The notes beneath the pieces are model-generated. The model did not search any database. It saw nothing but the letters and a program-made list of their open reading frames with translations, and was not told where the DNA came from. This document shows, one piece after another, positions 48,226 to 57,367 of a stretch of 64,000 nucleotides of DNA (the first letter of the stretch is position 1; every line of letters begins with the position of its first letter). The stretch is taken from the NCBI RefSeq assembly GCF_009362785.1, contig NZ_WHNQ01000005.1, positions 1 to 64,000 of the forward strand. Reading direction: 5' to 3'. Both the position numbers and the translations under genes were made by a program. Source of the DNA: Paraburkholderia atlantica (GTDB lineage Bacteria; Pseudomonadota; Gammaproteobacteria; Burkholderiales; Burkholderiaceae).

Positions 48226-50676
48226 TCACTTTCGCAACAACCTCAACCCATTTCCCACCACCAGCAAGCTCGCACCGACATCGGCAAACACCGCCATCCA
48301 CATGGTGCCGAAGCCCATCAACGTCAGCACGAGAAACACGCTCTTGATGCCCAGCGCGAGCGAGATGTTCTGCACCAGCACCGCATACGTCGCTTTCGAC
48401 AGCCGGATGAACGCCGGAATCTTGCGCAGATCGTCGTCCATCAGCGCGACGTCGGCGGTTTCGATCGCGGTGTCGGTGCCCATCGCACCCATCGCGAAGC
48501 CGATGTCGGCGCGTGCGAGCGCGGGCGCATCGTTGATGCCGTCGCCGACCATGCCGACCGTCGCGCCATCACTGGACCATTGCGCGACCGCATCGAGCTT
48601 GTCCTCGGGCAACTGATCGCCGCGCGCTTCATCGACGCCGACCTGCCGCGCGATCGCCTCGGCGGTGTGACGGTTGTCGCCGGTCAGCATCGCGGTGCCG
48701 ACGCCGAGCCGCCGCAATTCGGCGACGGCGGCGCGGCTCGTGTCCTTCACCGTGTCAGCAACCGCAAACAGCGCGAGCACGCGCTGCGCGTCGGCGAGCA
48801 TCACGACGGTTTTGCCCTGCAGTTCGAGCGCATCGAGACGCGCTTCGAGTTGCGGCGAGCAGCGGCCCAGCTCTTCGATCAGGCGATGATTGCCGAGCCA
48901 GTAGCCGATATCGTCGATGTCACCGCGCACGCCACGTCCAGCGATCGCTTCGAACGCATCGACGTGCAGGTGTTCGACGCGGTCGTCATTTGCGGCAGCA
49001 GCAATCGCCATCGAAACAGGATGATCGGAGCGACCGGCGAGGCTTGCCGCGAGCATGCGATAGCGGAGGGCGTCGGCCTCATCGCCGACCACCGCAAATT
49101 CCGTCTGCACCGGCTTGCCATGCGTAATGGTCCCGGTTTTATCGAACGCGAGCCGGGTCAGCTTGCGCCCCTGTTCGAGATAAACGCCGCCCTTGATCAA
49201 AATCCCCTTGCGCGCCGCTGCCGCGAGTCCGCTGACGATCGTCACCGGCGTCGAAATCACGAGCGCGCACGGACACGCGATCACGAGCAGCACCAGCGCC
49301 TTGTACACCCACGCGTGCCACGCCCCACCGAACACCAGCGGCGGGACCAGAGCGACGGCGAGCGCAATCGCGAACACGATCGGCGTATAAACGCGCGCGA
49401 ATTCATCGACGAAGCGCTGCGTCGGCGCCTTCGTGCCCTGCGCCTCCTCGACCGCATGGATGATGCGTGCGAGCGTCGTGTTGCCGGCAGCCGCCGTCAC
49501 GCGATACTCGAACGAACCCGCCTGGTTGATCGTGCCGGCGAACACGGCGTCGCCAGTCGCTTTGTCGACAGGCAGGCTCTCGCCGGTGATCGGCGCCTGA
49601 TCGACGCTCGAGCGGCCCGCGACGATTTCGCCATCGAGCGCGATCCGCTCGCCCGGTTTCACGCGCACGAGCGTCCCTGGCACGATCGCGTCGACGCGGA
49701 CGAGTTGCCACGCGCCATCGCGCTGCTGCACGCTGGTTTCTTCGGGTGCGAGCCGCATCAGTCCTTCGATCGCGTTGCGCGCGCGGTCGAGCGAGCGCGC
49801 CTCGATCAGCTCGGCAATCGTAAACAGCACCATCACCATCGCCGCTTCGGGCCACTGACCGAGCAGCGCCGCGCCGGTCACGGCGATGCTCATCAGCGCG
49901 TTGATGTTCATATTGCCGTTGCGCAGCGCGAGCCAGCCCTTGCGATACGTCGTGAGGCCGCACGAGACGATGGCGACGATCGCCATAGCCGCCACGACCC
50001 AGGTGGGCGCGCCGAGCCAGCCAGCGGCTTCTGCGGCCCCCGCGACGATGCCAGCGACGATCAGGGGCCACCATGGCTTGCGCGTGGCGTCCGTCATCGG
50101 TTGGGGTGCCGCGTTGGCGTTGGCACCGCTGCCAGCGTCGCTTGCCAGTTCGGGCGTGAAGTCGAGCGAACGCAGCGCGGCGAGAACCGATTCGAGCGCC
50201 TCCGGCGCGTGGACCACGGTCAGCACGCGCTGCATCAGGTTGAAGTGCATGCTGCGCACAGCGGGCATACGGCCGAGCTTCTTGCGGATCAGCGCTTCCT
50301 CGGTCGGGCAGTCCATCTGCAGGATGCGCATTGCGGTGCGCAGATCGCCGCCGACAGCTTCGGAAGGCGGCAGCCGCACCGACGCCGGCGCGAACCCGGT
50401 GGAGGAGCCGCAGCAAGCGCCAGCAGCGTGATCGCGGGCATGGCCGTGCACATGATCATGATCATGACCATCGTGATGATCATGCCCTTCATGCCGATGA
50501 CCGCCGCCCACGTCGGCGCCACAAGCACGTTCACCACCATTCGCATGCCCGCACCCGTCACCCGTGCCCCTGCCATGAGCATCGCCGTGGCCCGCATCGA
50601 CGTCGCCGCAACCCTCGTGCGTACAGGCTTCGTCCAGTTCCGAACGATCCGTGGCAATACGGCTGGTGTCAGGCAT
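48226..50676 (-). CDS. cadA: Heavy-metal P1B-type ATPase (Cd/Zn/Pb class) with His-rich N-terminus
   Basis: Exports divalent soft metals across the inner membrane. The 816 residues start with a ~90-residue His/Gly/Asp-rich tail (dense in HDHH, HGH and Cys pairs), then a metal-binding-like domain whose CxxC is reduced to MDCPTEE. Membrane segments, TGES, the CPC metal site (IACPCALV), DKTGT phosphorylation site, SDHPVS and GDGIND are all present. GAGGA precedes the ATG. It is divergent from a MerR regulator across a MerR-type operator. The choice among Cd, Zn and Pb is inferred from class. Confidence 0.92.
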   Translation of the reverse strand: MPDTSRIATDRSELDEACTHEGCGDVDAGHGDAHGRGTGDGCGHANGGERACGADVGGGHRHEGHDHHDGHDHDHVHGHARDHAAGACCGSSTGFAPASVRLPPSEAVGGDLRTAMRILQMDCPTEEALIRKKLGRMPAVRSMHFNLMQRVLTVVHAPEALESVLAALRSLDFTPELASDAGSGANANAAPQPMTDATRKPWWPLIVAGIVAGAAEAAGWLGAPTWVVAAMAIVAIVSCGLTTYRKGWLALRNGNMNINALMSIAVTGAALLGQWPEAAMVMVLFTIAELIEARSLDRARNAIEGLMRLAPEETSVQQRDGAWQLVRVDAIVPGTLVRVKPGERIALDGEIVAGRSSVDQAPITGESLPVDKATGDAVFAGTINQAGSFEYRVTAAAGNTTLARIIHAVEEAQGTKAPTQRFVDEFARVYTPIVFAIALAVALVPPLVFGGAWHAWVYKALVLLVIACPCALVISTPVTIVSGLAAAARKGILIKGGVYLEQGRKLTRLAFDKTGTITHGKPVQTEFAVVGDEADALRYRMLAASLAGRSDHPVSMAIAAAANDDRVEHLHVDAFEAIAGRGVRGDIDDIGYWLGNHRLIEELGRCSPQLEARLDALELQGKTVVMLADAQRVLALFAVADTVKDTSRAAVAELRRLGVGTAMLTGDNRHTAEAIARQVGVDEARGDQLPEDKLDAVAQWSSDGATVGMVGDGINDAPALARADIGFAMGAMGTDTAIETADVALMDDDLRKIPAFIRLSKATYAVLVQNISLALGIKSVFLVLTLMGFGTMWMAVFADVGASLLVVGNGLRLLRK

Positions 50677-50705
50677 TGGTGGCTTCCTCGTGAGTTTTGT
50701 GGTCT

Positions 50706-50736
50706 AGTAAACACCTTGAAGCCACTACAAGGTCAA
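50706..50736 (-). promoter_or_regulatory. MerR-type operator/promoter for the metal ATPase gene
   Basis: Inverted repeat ACCTTG (50713-50718) and CAAGGT (50728-50733). On the minus strand TTGACC (50731-50736) and TTTACT (50706-50711) are 19 bp apart, the over-long spacer that MerR-family activators correct by twisting DNA. It lies between the divergent ATPase and regulator genes. Confidence 0.78.
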
Positions 50737-50757
50737 GGCCGCGTGGAGGAAGGGTTC

Positions 50758-51189
50758 ATGAAAATCGGCGAACTGGCGAAAATCGCCCATTGCACGACGG
50801 AAACCATCCGTTTCTACGAGAAAGAGCGCCTGCTGCCCGAGGCGGAGCGCACCGAAGCCAATTACCGCAGTTACACGGCAAAGCATGTCGAGCGCCTGCG
50901 TTTCATCCGCAATTGCCGCGCGCTCGACATGACCCACGACGAAATCCGCGCCTTGCTGCGTCTGACCGACGCGCCGGCGAACGGCTGCGGCGGCATGCAT
51001 GCGCTGATAGACGAGCACGTCGCGCACGTCGACACGCGTATCGAAGAACTGCAGCAGCTGAAGGCGCAACTGACAACGCTGCGTGACCAATGCCACGGCG
51101 AGCATCCGGTCGAAGACTGCGGCATCGTGCACGGCCTGACCGACATGGATGTGGCCGTGCCGCGTCCGCGGCATACGCATCTCGGCTGA
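50758..51189 (+). CDS. cadR: MerR-family metal-responsive regulator (CadR/PbrR type)
   Basis: Activator of 143 residues from ATG 50758 (GGAGGAAGGG upstream). The MerR HTH MKIGELAKIAHCTTETIRFYE is followed by a dimerisation helix (about 85-115) and metal-ligand cysteines in APANGCGG and in the C-terminal QCHGEHPVEDCGI loop, as in Cd/Pb-responsive members. The last residues add a His-containing tail. It is divergent from the P-type ATPase it should control. Confidence 0.9.
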   Translation: MKIGELAKIAHCTTETIRFYEKERLLPEAERTEANYRSYTAKHVERLRFIRNCRALDMTHDEIRALLRLTDAPANGCGGMHALIDEHVAHVDTRIEELQQLKAQLTTLRDQCHGEHPVEDCGIVHGLTDMDVAVPRPRHTHLG

Positions 51190-51314
51190 CGCCGTGCCGG
51201 CCTTCGAACGACGCTATCGCGACACGACGCAGCGCCGGCGCAACAACCCCATACACGGCAAGGCCGCGCGTGCGACCTTGCCGTTCGATCATCGAATCCA
51301 GTTGGAGAATCAAC

Positions 51315-51515
51315 GTGTTCACCTGTAGAAACCAGTCCTGCGGCGCTCAGTGGGAGCAATCCGACGTCGTCATCAAGAACGAAGGTCAGGGGCTCCTGTT
51401 CCGCTGTCCGCTGTGCGGCGCGCGCAATTACGTCGAGCGTTTCGACGGCGACGACGGCGAGGTGCTGTACGAGCAGCTGCCGGGCCGCCCGGATCAAGGC
51501 CCGATGGCCGAGTAA
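51315..51515 (+). CDS. Small zinc-ribbon protein, unknown
   Basis: The 66-residue protein starts at GTG 51315, with TTGGAGA about 8 nt upstream. Cys4 and Cys9 (CRNQSC) and CPLC at about 31-34 form a two-knuckle zinc ribbon, and the acidic C-terminus follows. I do not recognise a named family. It lies 23 bp before dbpA on the same strand and may be co-transcribed. Confidence 0.68.
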   Translation: MFTCRNQSCGAQWEQSDVVIKNEGQGLLFRCPLCGARNYVERFDGDDGEVLYEQLPGRPDQGPMAE

Positions 51516-51538
51516 TCGCGATTCCTACAGACGACACT

Positions 51539-52942
51539 ATGAACAGTCCCACCCCCGCCGGCGCCGCATTCAGCGAACTGCCGCTACCGCCCGCGACGCT
51601 CGCGAATCTGACGCAGCTCGGCTACGTCGAAATGACGCCGATCCAGGCCGCCAGTCTGCCGATCGCGCTCGGCGGCCATGATCTGATCGCCCAGGCTAAA
51701 ACCGGCAGCGGCAAGACCGCGGCGTTTTCGCTGGCGCTGCTCGCGCGTCTCGACGCGCGCAAGTTCGACACGCAGGCAATGGTGCTGTGTCCGACGCGCG
51801 AACTCGCCGATCAGGTCACGCAGGAAATCCGCCGTCTCGCGCGCGCGGAAGAAAACATCAAGGTGCTGACCTTGTGCGGCGGAACGCCGATGCGTCCGCA
51901 GACGGCAAGCCTCGAACACGGCGCGCACGTCGTGGTCGGCACGCCGGGCCGCATCATGGATCACCTCGAACGCGGCACGCTCGTGCTGCAAGCGCTGAAC
52001 ACGCTGGTCCTCGACGAAGCCGACCGCATGCTCGACATGGGCTTCTTCGACGACATCGCGAAGGTCGCGCGGCAATGCCCGAAGGAGCGGCAAACGCTGC
52101 TGTTTTCGGCGACGTACCCGGAGGGCATCGCGAAGCTGAGCCAGCAATTCCTGCGCAACCCGAAGGAAGTCAAACTCGCCGAGCGGCACGACGACAGCAA
52201 GATCCGTCAGCGCTTCTACGAAGTGACCGAAGACGAGCGTCTGCACGCGGTCGGCCTGCTGTTGAATCACTATCGTCCGGTCAGTACGATCGCGTTCTGC
52301 AACACGAAGCAGCAGTGTCGCGATCTGCTCGACGTGCTGCGCGCGCAGGGCTTTCATGCGCTCGCGCTGCACGGCGAACTCGATCAACGCGAGCGCGATC
52401 AGGTGCTGATCCAGTTCGCGAACCGCAGCTGCTCGGTGCTCGTCGCGACCGACGTCGCCGCGCGCGGCCTCGACATCGCGCAACTCGAAGCGGTGATCAA
52501 TGTCGACGTGACGCCGGACCCGGAAGTGCACACGCACCGCATCGGCCGCACGGGCCGCGCCGACCAGGAAGGCTGGGCGCTGAGTCTCGCGAGCATGGAC
52601 GAGATGGGGCGTGTCGGCGGGATCGAGCAGGCGCACAAGCGCGACGTCGAATGGCACAAGCTGGCCGAGCTGAAGGCGGCCAGCAACGACCCGCTGCTGC
52701 CGCCGATGGAAACGCTGCAGATCCTCGGCGGCCGCAAGGACAAGATCCGTCCCGGCGATGTGCTCGGCGCGCTGACCGGCGACGCCGGTTTCGCGGGCTC
52801 GCAGATCGGCAAGATCAACGTGACCGACATGTCGACCTATGTTGCGGTGGAGCGCAGCATCGCGCGCGAGGCGGTGCGCCGGCTCAGCGCGGGCAAGCTG
52901 AAGGGGCGCAAGGTCAAGGTTCGTTTGATGGACGAAGCCTGA
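51539..52942 (+). CDS. dbpA: DbpA-type DEAD-box RNA helicase
   Basis: ATP-dependent RNA helicase acting in 50S subunit assembly. The 467 residues run from ATG 51539. Q motif MTPIQAASLP, motif I AKTGSGKT, DEAD, SAT, and C-terminal RecA motifs ARGLDI and HRIGRTGR are all intact. The C-terminal ~75 residues (ILGGRKDKIRPGDVLGALTGD) are the DbpA-specific RNA-binding domain that recognises 23S rRNA hairpin 92. A terminator follows at 52992. Confidence 0.94.
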   Translation: MNSPTPAGAAFSELPLPPATLANLTQLGYVEMTPIQAASLPIALGGHDLIAQAKTGSGKTAAFSLALLARLDARKFDTQAMVLCPTRELADQVTQEIRRLARAEENIKVLTLCGGTPMRPQTASLEHGAHVVVGTPGRIMDHLERGTLVLQALNTLVLDEADRMLDMGFFDDIAKVARQCPKERQTLLFSATYPEGIAKLSQQFLRNPKEVKLAERHDDSKIRQRFYEVTEDERLHAVGLLLNHYRPVSTIAFCNTKQQCRDLLDVLRAQGFHALALHGELDQRERDQVLIQFANRSCSVLVATDVAARGLDIAQLEAVINVDVTPDPEVHTHRIGRTGRADQEGWALSLASMDEMGRVGGIEQAHKRDVEWHKLAELKAASNDPLLPPMETLQILGGRKDKIRPGDVLGALTGDAGFAGSQIGKINVTDMSTYVAVERSIAREAVRRLSAGKLKGRKVKVRLMDEA

Positions 52943-52991
52943 TTCACCCGAAGCGCCGGCTTTCCTTGAAAGTCCGATAACTCGAAAAAGA

Positions 52992-53014
52992 GCGGCCGCG
53001 TCAGCGGCCGTTTT
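52992..53014 (+). terminator. dbpA terminator
   Basis: CGGCCGC-GTCA-GCGGCCG followed by TTTT, 50 bp after the stop. Confidence 0.75.
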
Positions 53015-53287
53015 CGCAACCGGGCCGCATAGCATCACATTCCTTCATACCTACGCAGTTACCCGCAGCCCCCGAAGTCCCCGCCGCGTTCCCGCAAACC
53101 GTGATCCCGCCTGCTTTGGCCCGCGTCGGGCGGCTTCGCGCGAGCCATGACGAAAATGCATGCCACGCATGACAAAGTTTCGATTGTGAGCATTCTTTGG
53201 CTGATGCCTAATCACCCCACTGGAAGGAACGCCCCGCCGTCGCCGTTCCGTGCGGCCGCCCGCGGCTGAAGAAAGGGAGAAAGTCTT
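53015..53287 (+). other. Upstream region of the aminotransferase gene
   Basis: With the terminator before it, the gap from 52943 is 345 bp. I see no ORF I would support. A GC-rich stretch at about 53225-53270 could fold, but I match it to no riboswitch class. AAAGGGAGAAAG precedes the downstream ATG. Confidence 0.5.
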
Positions 53288-54442
53288 ATGCAGAGCGCCA
53301 TGCAAGCCCGCTCGAAATTGCCGGACGTCGGCACCACCATCTTTACCGTGATTGGCCAACTGGCCGCGAAACACGATGCGTTGAACCTGTCGCAGGGCGC
53401 GCCGAACTTCGCGCCGGACCCGCAGCTCGTCGACGGTGTCGCGCAAGCGATGCGCGCCGGCCACAATCAGTACGCGCCGATGGCCGGCATCGGCGCGCTG
53501 CGCGAAGCGCTCGCCGACAAGGTCGAAACGCTGTACGGCGTGCGCTACGACCCGGCCAGCGAAGTGACCGTACTCGCGAGCGCGAGCGAAGGGCTCTATT
53601 CGACGATCAGCGCGCTCGTGCATCCGGGCGACGAAGTGATCTACTTCGAGCCGTCGTTCGACAGCTACGCCCCGATCGTGCGCCTGCAGGGCGCGAAGCC
53701 GGTCGCGATCAAGCTGTCGCTCGATCACTTCCGCGTGAACTGGGACGAAGTCGCCGCCGCGATCACGCCGAAGACGCGCATGATCATCGTCAACACGCCG
53801 CACAATCCGACCGCGACGATTTTTAGCGACGCCGATATCCAGCGGCTGAAGGCGCTCACGCGCAGCACCGACATCGTGATTCTGTCCGACGAGGTCTACG
53901 AGCACGTGGTGTTCGACGGCGCGAAGCATCAGAGCATGGCGCGCCATCGCGAACTCGCGGAGCGCAGCGTGATCGTGTCGTCGTTCGGCAAGTCGTATCA
54001 CGTGACCGGCTGGCGCGTCGGCTATTGCCTCGCGCCCGCCGCGCTGATGGACGAAATCCGCAAGGTCCATCAGTTCATGGTGTTCTCCGCCGATACGCCG
54101 ATGCAACACGCGTTCGTCGACGCGCTCGCCAATCGCGACAGCTACCTCGGCCTGTCCGGCTTCTATCAGAAGAAACGCGATCTGCTCATTCACGCGCTGC
54201 GCGAATCGCGCTTCGAGCTGTTGCCGAGTGAAGGCAGTTTCTTTATGCTCGCCCGGTTCCGCGGCTTCTCCGATGAGAGCGACAGCGATTTCGTGCTGCG
54301 CCTGATTCGCGATGCGCGCGTCGCGACGATTCCGTTGTCGGCGTTCTACACCGACGGTACGGATTCGGGGCTGATTCGCCTGAGTTTCTCGAAGGACGAC
54401 GCGACGCTGCTCGAAGGCGCGCGGCGCCTGTGTGAAATCTGA
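53288..54442 (+). CDS. PLP-dependent aminotransferase (YbdL/methionine aminotransferase-like)
   Basis: Class I/II fold-type I aminotransferase of 384 residues. Key blocks are LSQGAPNFAPDP, NQYAPMAGIGALREAL, NTPHNPT, the DEVYEH Asp-Tyr pair, the PLP lysine in SSFGKSYHVTGWRVGY and the C-terminal IRLSFSK Arg. NQYAPM and the GKSYHVTGW form point to YbdL-type enzymes acting on methionine and aromatic amino acids with keto-acid acceptors. The substrate remains inference. AGGGAGAAAG precedes the ATG. An amino-acid binding protein follows 64 bp downstream. Confidence 0.9.
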   Translation: MQSAMQARSKLPDVGTTIFTVIGQLAAKHDALNLSQGAPNFAPDPQLVDGVAQAMRAGHNQYAPMAGIGALREALADKVETLYGVRYDPASEVTVLASASEGLYSTISALVHPGDEVIYFEPSFDSYAPIVRLQGAKPVAIKLSLDHFRVNWDEVAAAITPKTRMIIVNTPHNPTATIFSDADIQRLKALTRSTDIVILSDEVYEHVVFDGAKHQSMARHRELAERSVIVSSFGKSYHVTGWRVGYCLAPAALMDEIRKVHQFMVFSADTPMQHAFVDALANRDSYLGLSGFYQKKRDLLIHALRESRFELLPSEGSFFMLARFRGFSDESDSDFVLRLIRDARVATIPLSAFYTDGTDSGLIRLSFSKDDATLLEGARRLCEI

Positions 54443-54506
54443 GCGCGCGAGAGCGCACTCCAGGTATCGAAGTGATCAAGGTATTCGAAGCAAGAAGGGA
54501 GACATT

Positions 54507-55301
54507 ATGAAATTACTCAAGTGCTTGTTGGCGCTGGCCTGTGCCGGCGCGTCGCTCGCCACATGGTCGGCCGCCAGTGCCGCCGATACCGCGACGCTGC
54601 GTTTCGGCCTCGAAGCGCAGTACCCGCCGTTCGAATCGAAAGGACCGAACGGCGAACTGCAAGGACTCGATATCGACGTGGGCAACGCGGTCTGCGCGGC
54701 CGCGCATATGACGTGCAAGTGGGTCGAGACCTCGTTCGACGGCCTGATTCCGGCGCTGCAGGGCCGCAAGTTCGACGCGATCAATTCGGCGATGAACGCG
54801 ACCGAACAGCGCCGCCAGGCGATCGATTTCACGACCGTCGTCTATCGCGTGCCGTCGCAGCTGATCGCGCGCAGCGACAGCGGCCTGCAGCCGACGCCTG
54901 AGTCGCTGAAAGGCAAGCGCATCGGCGTGCTGCAAGGCTCGATTCAGGAGACCTTCGCGAAGGTGCATTGGGAACCGGCCGGCGTGACCGTGCTGCCGTA
55001 TCAGGATCAGAACCAGGTCTATATCGATCTGACCGCGGGCCGTCTCGACGGCACGCTGGTGCTCGCGCCGGCCGGTCAAACGGGTTTTCTGTCGAAGCCC
55101 GAAGGTAAGGGCTACGGGTTCGTCGGTCAGCCGGTGCGTGACGACAAGATTCTCGGCAGCGGCATCGCATACGGCATTCGCAAGGGCGATACCGCGCTGC
55201 GCGATCAGTTGAACGCCGCGATCGCGAAGGTGCAAGCCGATGGCACGGTGAAGACGCTCGCCGCGAAATACCTCGGCAATATCGACGTCAGCGCGAAATA
55301 A
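54507..55301 (+). CDS. Periplasmic amino-acid binding protein (ArgT/HisJ type)
   Basis: ABC substrate-binding protein of 264 residues. The signal peptide is cleaved after about 26 (ASA/ADT), and the SBP_bac_3 fold runs LRFGLEAQYPPFESKGPNGELQGLDIDVG (key PPFE and GxDID), WDGLIP-like FDGLIPAL, and GVLQGSIQE. It best resembles lysine/arginine/ornithine-type proteins. GAAGGGAGA precedes ATG 54507. No permease or ATPase gene is beside it, so it is an orphan binding protein here. Confidence 0.9.
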   Translation: MKLLKCLLALACAGASLATWSAASAADTATLRFGLEAQYPPFESKGPNGELQGLDIDVGNAVCAAAHMTCKWVETSFDGLIPALQGRKFDAINSAMNATEQRRQAIDFTTVVYRVPSQLIARSDSGLQPTPESLKGKRIGVLQGSIQETFAKVHWEPAGVTVLPYQDQNQVYIDLTAGRLDGTLVLAPAGQTGFLSKPEGKGYGFVGQPVRDDKILGSGIAYGIRKGDTALRDQLNAAIAKVQADGTVKTLAAKYLGNIDVSAK

Positions 55302-55442
55302 TCGCATCGTGTTCGGCTGGCGGCGCCGTTCGTGAGCGGCGCCGCGCGCTCGCTTGTTGGCCATGCGTTTGACGGCTAGGATACGTAGGCTTCACGAAGT
55401 CGCAGACAACGGCGAAGGCGGCGGATCAACCGGAGAGCGCGC

Positions 55443-56309
55443 ATGAGCGAGAAGATCGAAGCGGCAGGCGCTGCGAACACCGCACGCGCAAATGGCGCAG
55501 ACGCTCCACGCTTCTGGCGCAGCGACGCGCTGCCGTTCATCGAAGCGCGCTCCATCGACGATGGCCGCAAGGTCTGCTACGCCAAACATTCGCACGAAAC
55601 GTTTTCGATCGGCGCGGTGACGGGTGGCCGCAGCGTGTATCTGAACCGCCACGCGCGAGAATGGATCGGCGCGGGCGCCGTCGTGATGATGAACCCCGAC
55701 GATGTGCACGCGTGCAATCCGGTTGCCGGCGAGCGCTGGTCGTATCGGATGCTGCACGTCGACGTTGCGTGGTTCACCAAACTGCAGCACGAGCTGGGCT
55801 TCAACGAGAACCATGCGTTCCGGGCGTTTTCGCAAATCATGACGCTCGACGCCGCGTTGTTCGACGGCTTGAACCGGCTGTGCGCGATTCTCACCAGCAA
55901 CGACGACGACATCGACACGCTGCGCAAGGAAAGCGCAGCCATCACTTTCTTCTCCAACGTGCAGCAAACGCTCAATCCGGCGGGACTGCCCGAGCGCGCC
56001 GCGAGCGGCCAGCTCGCGCGCGCCGCGGAGTACATCGCCGAAAACTGCACGAGCGCGCTGAAACTCGACGACGTGTGCGCAGCCGCCGGGCTGTCCGCTT
56101 CACATCTGATACGCGCGTTCAAGCTGCGCTACGGCATGACGCCGCACGCATATCTGATCAACCGACGCATTCAGTACAGTCGCGCGCAACTGCGGCGCGG
56201 GGCGCTGATCGCCGAGGTCGCGCTCGATGCCGGCTTCGCCGATCAGGCGCACTTGCAGCGCACCTTCAAGCGGCTGGTGGCGGCGACGCCGGGCCAATAT
56301 CGCAGCTGA
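55443..56309 (+). CDS. AraC-family regulator with cupin-type N-terminal domain
   Basis: The 288-residue regulator has an N-terminal effector domain (about 25-165, with HSHETFSIGAVTGG typical of AraC-binding cupins) and a C-terminal double HTH (about 190-285; LDDVCAAAGLSASHLIRAF and VALDAGFADQAHLQRTFK, key residues SASHL and DQAHL). It lies between an amino-acid binding protein gene and a convergent LysE-type exporter, so control of amino-acid transport is plausible. Ligand unknown. Confidence 0.9.
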   Translation: MSEKIEAAGAANTARANGADAPRFWRSDALPFIEARSIDDGRKVCYAKHSHETFSIGAVTGGRSVYLNRHAREWIGAGAVVMMNPDDVHACNPVAGERWSYRMLHVDVAWFTKLQHELGFNENHAFRAFSQIMTLDAALFDGLNRLCAILTSNDDDIDTLRKESAAITFFSNVQQTLNPAGLPERAASGQLARAAEYIAENCTSALKLDDVCAAAGLSASHLIRAFKLRYGMTPHAYLINRRIQYSRAQLRRGALIAEVALDAGFADQAHLQRTFKRLVAATPGQYRS

Positions 56310-56357
56310 GCGTTTCGCGGCGCATGAAGCCGCATCGGCGAGCAGGCGCGACTCGGG

Positions 56358-56945
56358 TCATTCCACGAGCAGATACATCGCACTGAGCGCGAGCAGCGCC
56401 GCCATCACGCGATTGAACACGCGGACCCGCTTCGCCTCACGCAGATGTCTGCGCAAGAACGTGCCGGCATAGGCCCAGCTCGCTATCGATAGATAGCAAA
56501 TCACGAAGTACAGCGCCGCGAATTGCCAGACGAGCCCGCCGTCGCCGCCTGCCGCATACGCGCCCATGCCGGCCAGCGACGCGAGCCACGCCTTCGGATT
56601 AAGCCATTGCATCGCCGCCCCGTGCGCGAACGACGGCCCGCGCGCCGACTTGTCCGCGCCGAGCTGGCCGTTATCGATGGTGAGCTTGTAGGCCATGTAA
56701 AGCAGAAAGCCCACGCCCGCCCATTTGACGATCTCGATCAGATCGGGAAAGCGCGCGAGCAGTTCGTGCAGGCCGAGGCCGATCAACAGAAGCAGCAACG
56801 TGAAGCCGACCGTCGCGCCAGTGACGTGCCGCAGACTCGCGGCGAGTCCGTGCTGCGCGCCGGCGCTCAGCGCGACGACGTTGACCGGGCCGGGAGAAAT
56901 AGAACTGGCGAGCGCGAACGCGGCCATCGAGAGTAATGCGGTCAT
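56358..56945 (-). CDS. LysE/RhtB-family amino-acid exporter
   Basis: Inner-membrane exporter of 195 residues with about six hydrophobic segments. The N-terminal SISPGPVNVVAL is the family signature, and NPKAWLASLA matches the conserved mid-protein NPK block. I start at ATG 56945; the frame extends 15 codons upstream without support. It is convergent with the AraC regulator gene. Exported substrate unknown. Confidence 0.9.
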   Translation of the reverse strand: MTALLSMAAFALASSISPGPVNVVALSAGAQHGLAASLRHVTGATVGFTLLLLLIGLGLHELLARFPDLIEIVKWAGVGFLLYMAYKLTIDNGQLGADKSARGPSFAHGAAMQWLNPKAWLASLAGMGAYAAGGDGGLVWQFAALYFVICYLSIASWAYAGTFLRRHLREAKRVRVFNRVMAALLALSAMYLLVE

Positions 56946-57367
56946 TGGATGCCTCGAAACGTGAGTGTGCGAATGGATTGCGACGCTCAACGGTAACGAG
57001 ACGGCAAGGGCATGTATTGAAGGAAATTACCCATCCGAAACCAAAACATAATGCGACGACGCGGTGACTCGATAACAAACACGCGTTTGATTTTAGAAAT
57101 GATTACGCGCAAACGTTACCGAAAAAATTAATTTCTGAATGACCCGGCAAATTGTACCTATCGATAGTTATGATATGTCCCTATGCGGCGCGCAAGTATT
57201 CGGCCCGATAAACCGGCCGAGACCTCGAAAAACCAGCGATACAGGGCTTAACGACTTACGCGCAAGAAGTTAATGCATTGAGCGCGTGGTGAATGCTTTG
57301 CATCAGTATCAATAGGCAGGTCCGTTTCTAATGGAAACGACCAGTCGAATGGATAAAGGGAGTGCAT
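56946..57367. other. AT-rich intergenic region, no gene seen
   Basis: This 422-bp region is noticeably AT-rich for the genome between about 57080 and 57180 and includes the palindrome CTATCGATAG (57158-57167). I find no ORF. It should hold the promoters of the exporter gene and of the small gene at 57368. Confidence 0.55.

Noticed and set aside
48580..50700. Long plus-strand frame running through the metal ATPase gene into the MerR gene
   Set aside because: Only the MerR part from ATG 50758 has family sequence; the rest mirrors the ATPase gene.
53200..53287. Riboswitch (S-adenosylmethionine or related class) before the aminotransferase gene
   Set aside because: The stretch is GC-rich and could fold, but I could not match the conserved core of any class.
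57158..57167. CTATCGATAG palindrome as an operator
   Set aside because: Ten bases of self-complementary AT-rich DNA can be chance, and no second copy or promoter alignment was found.
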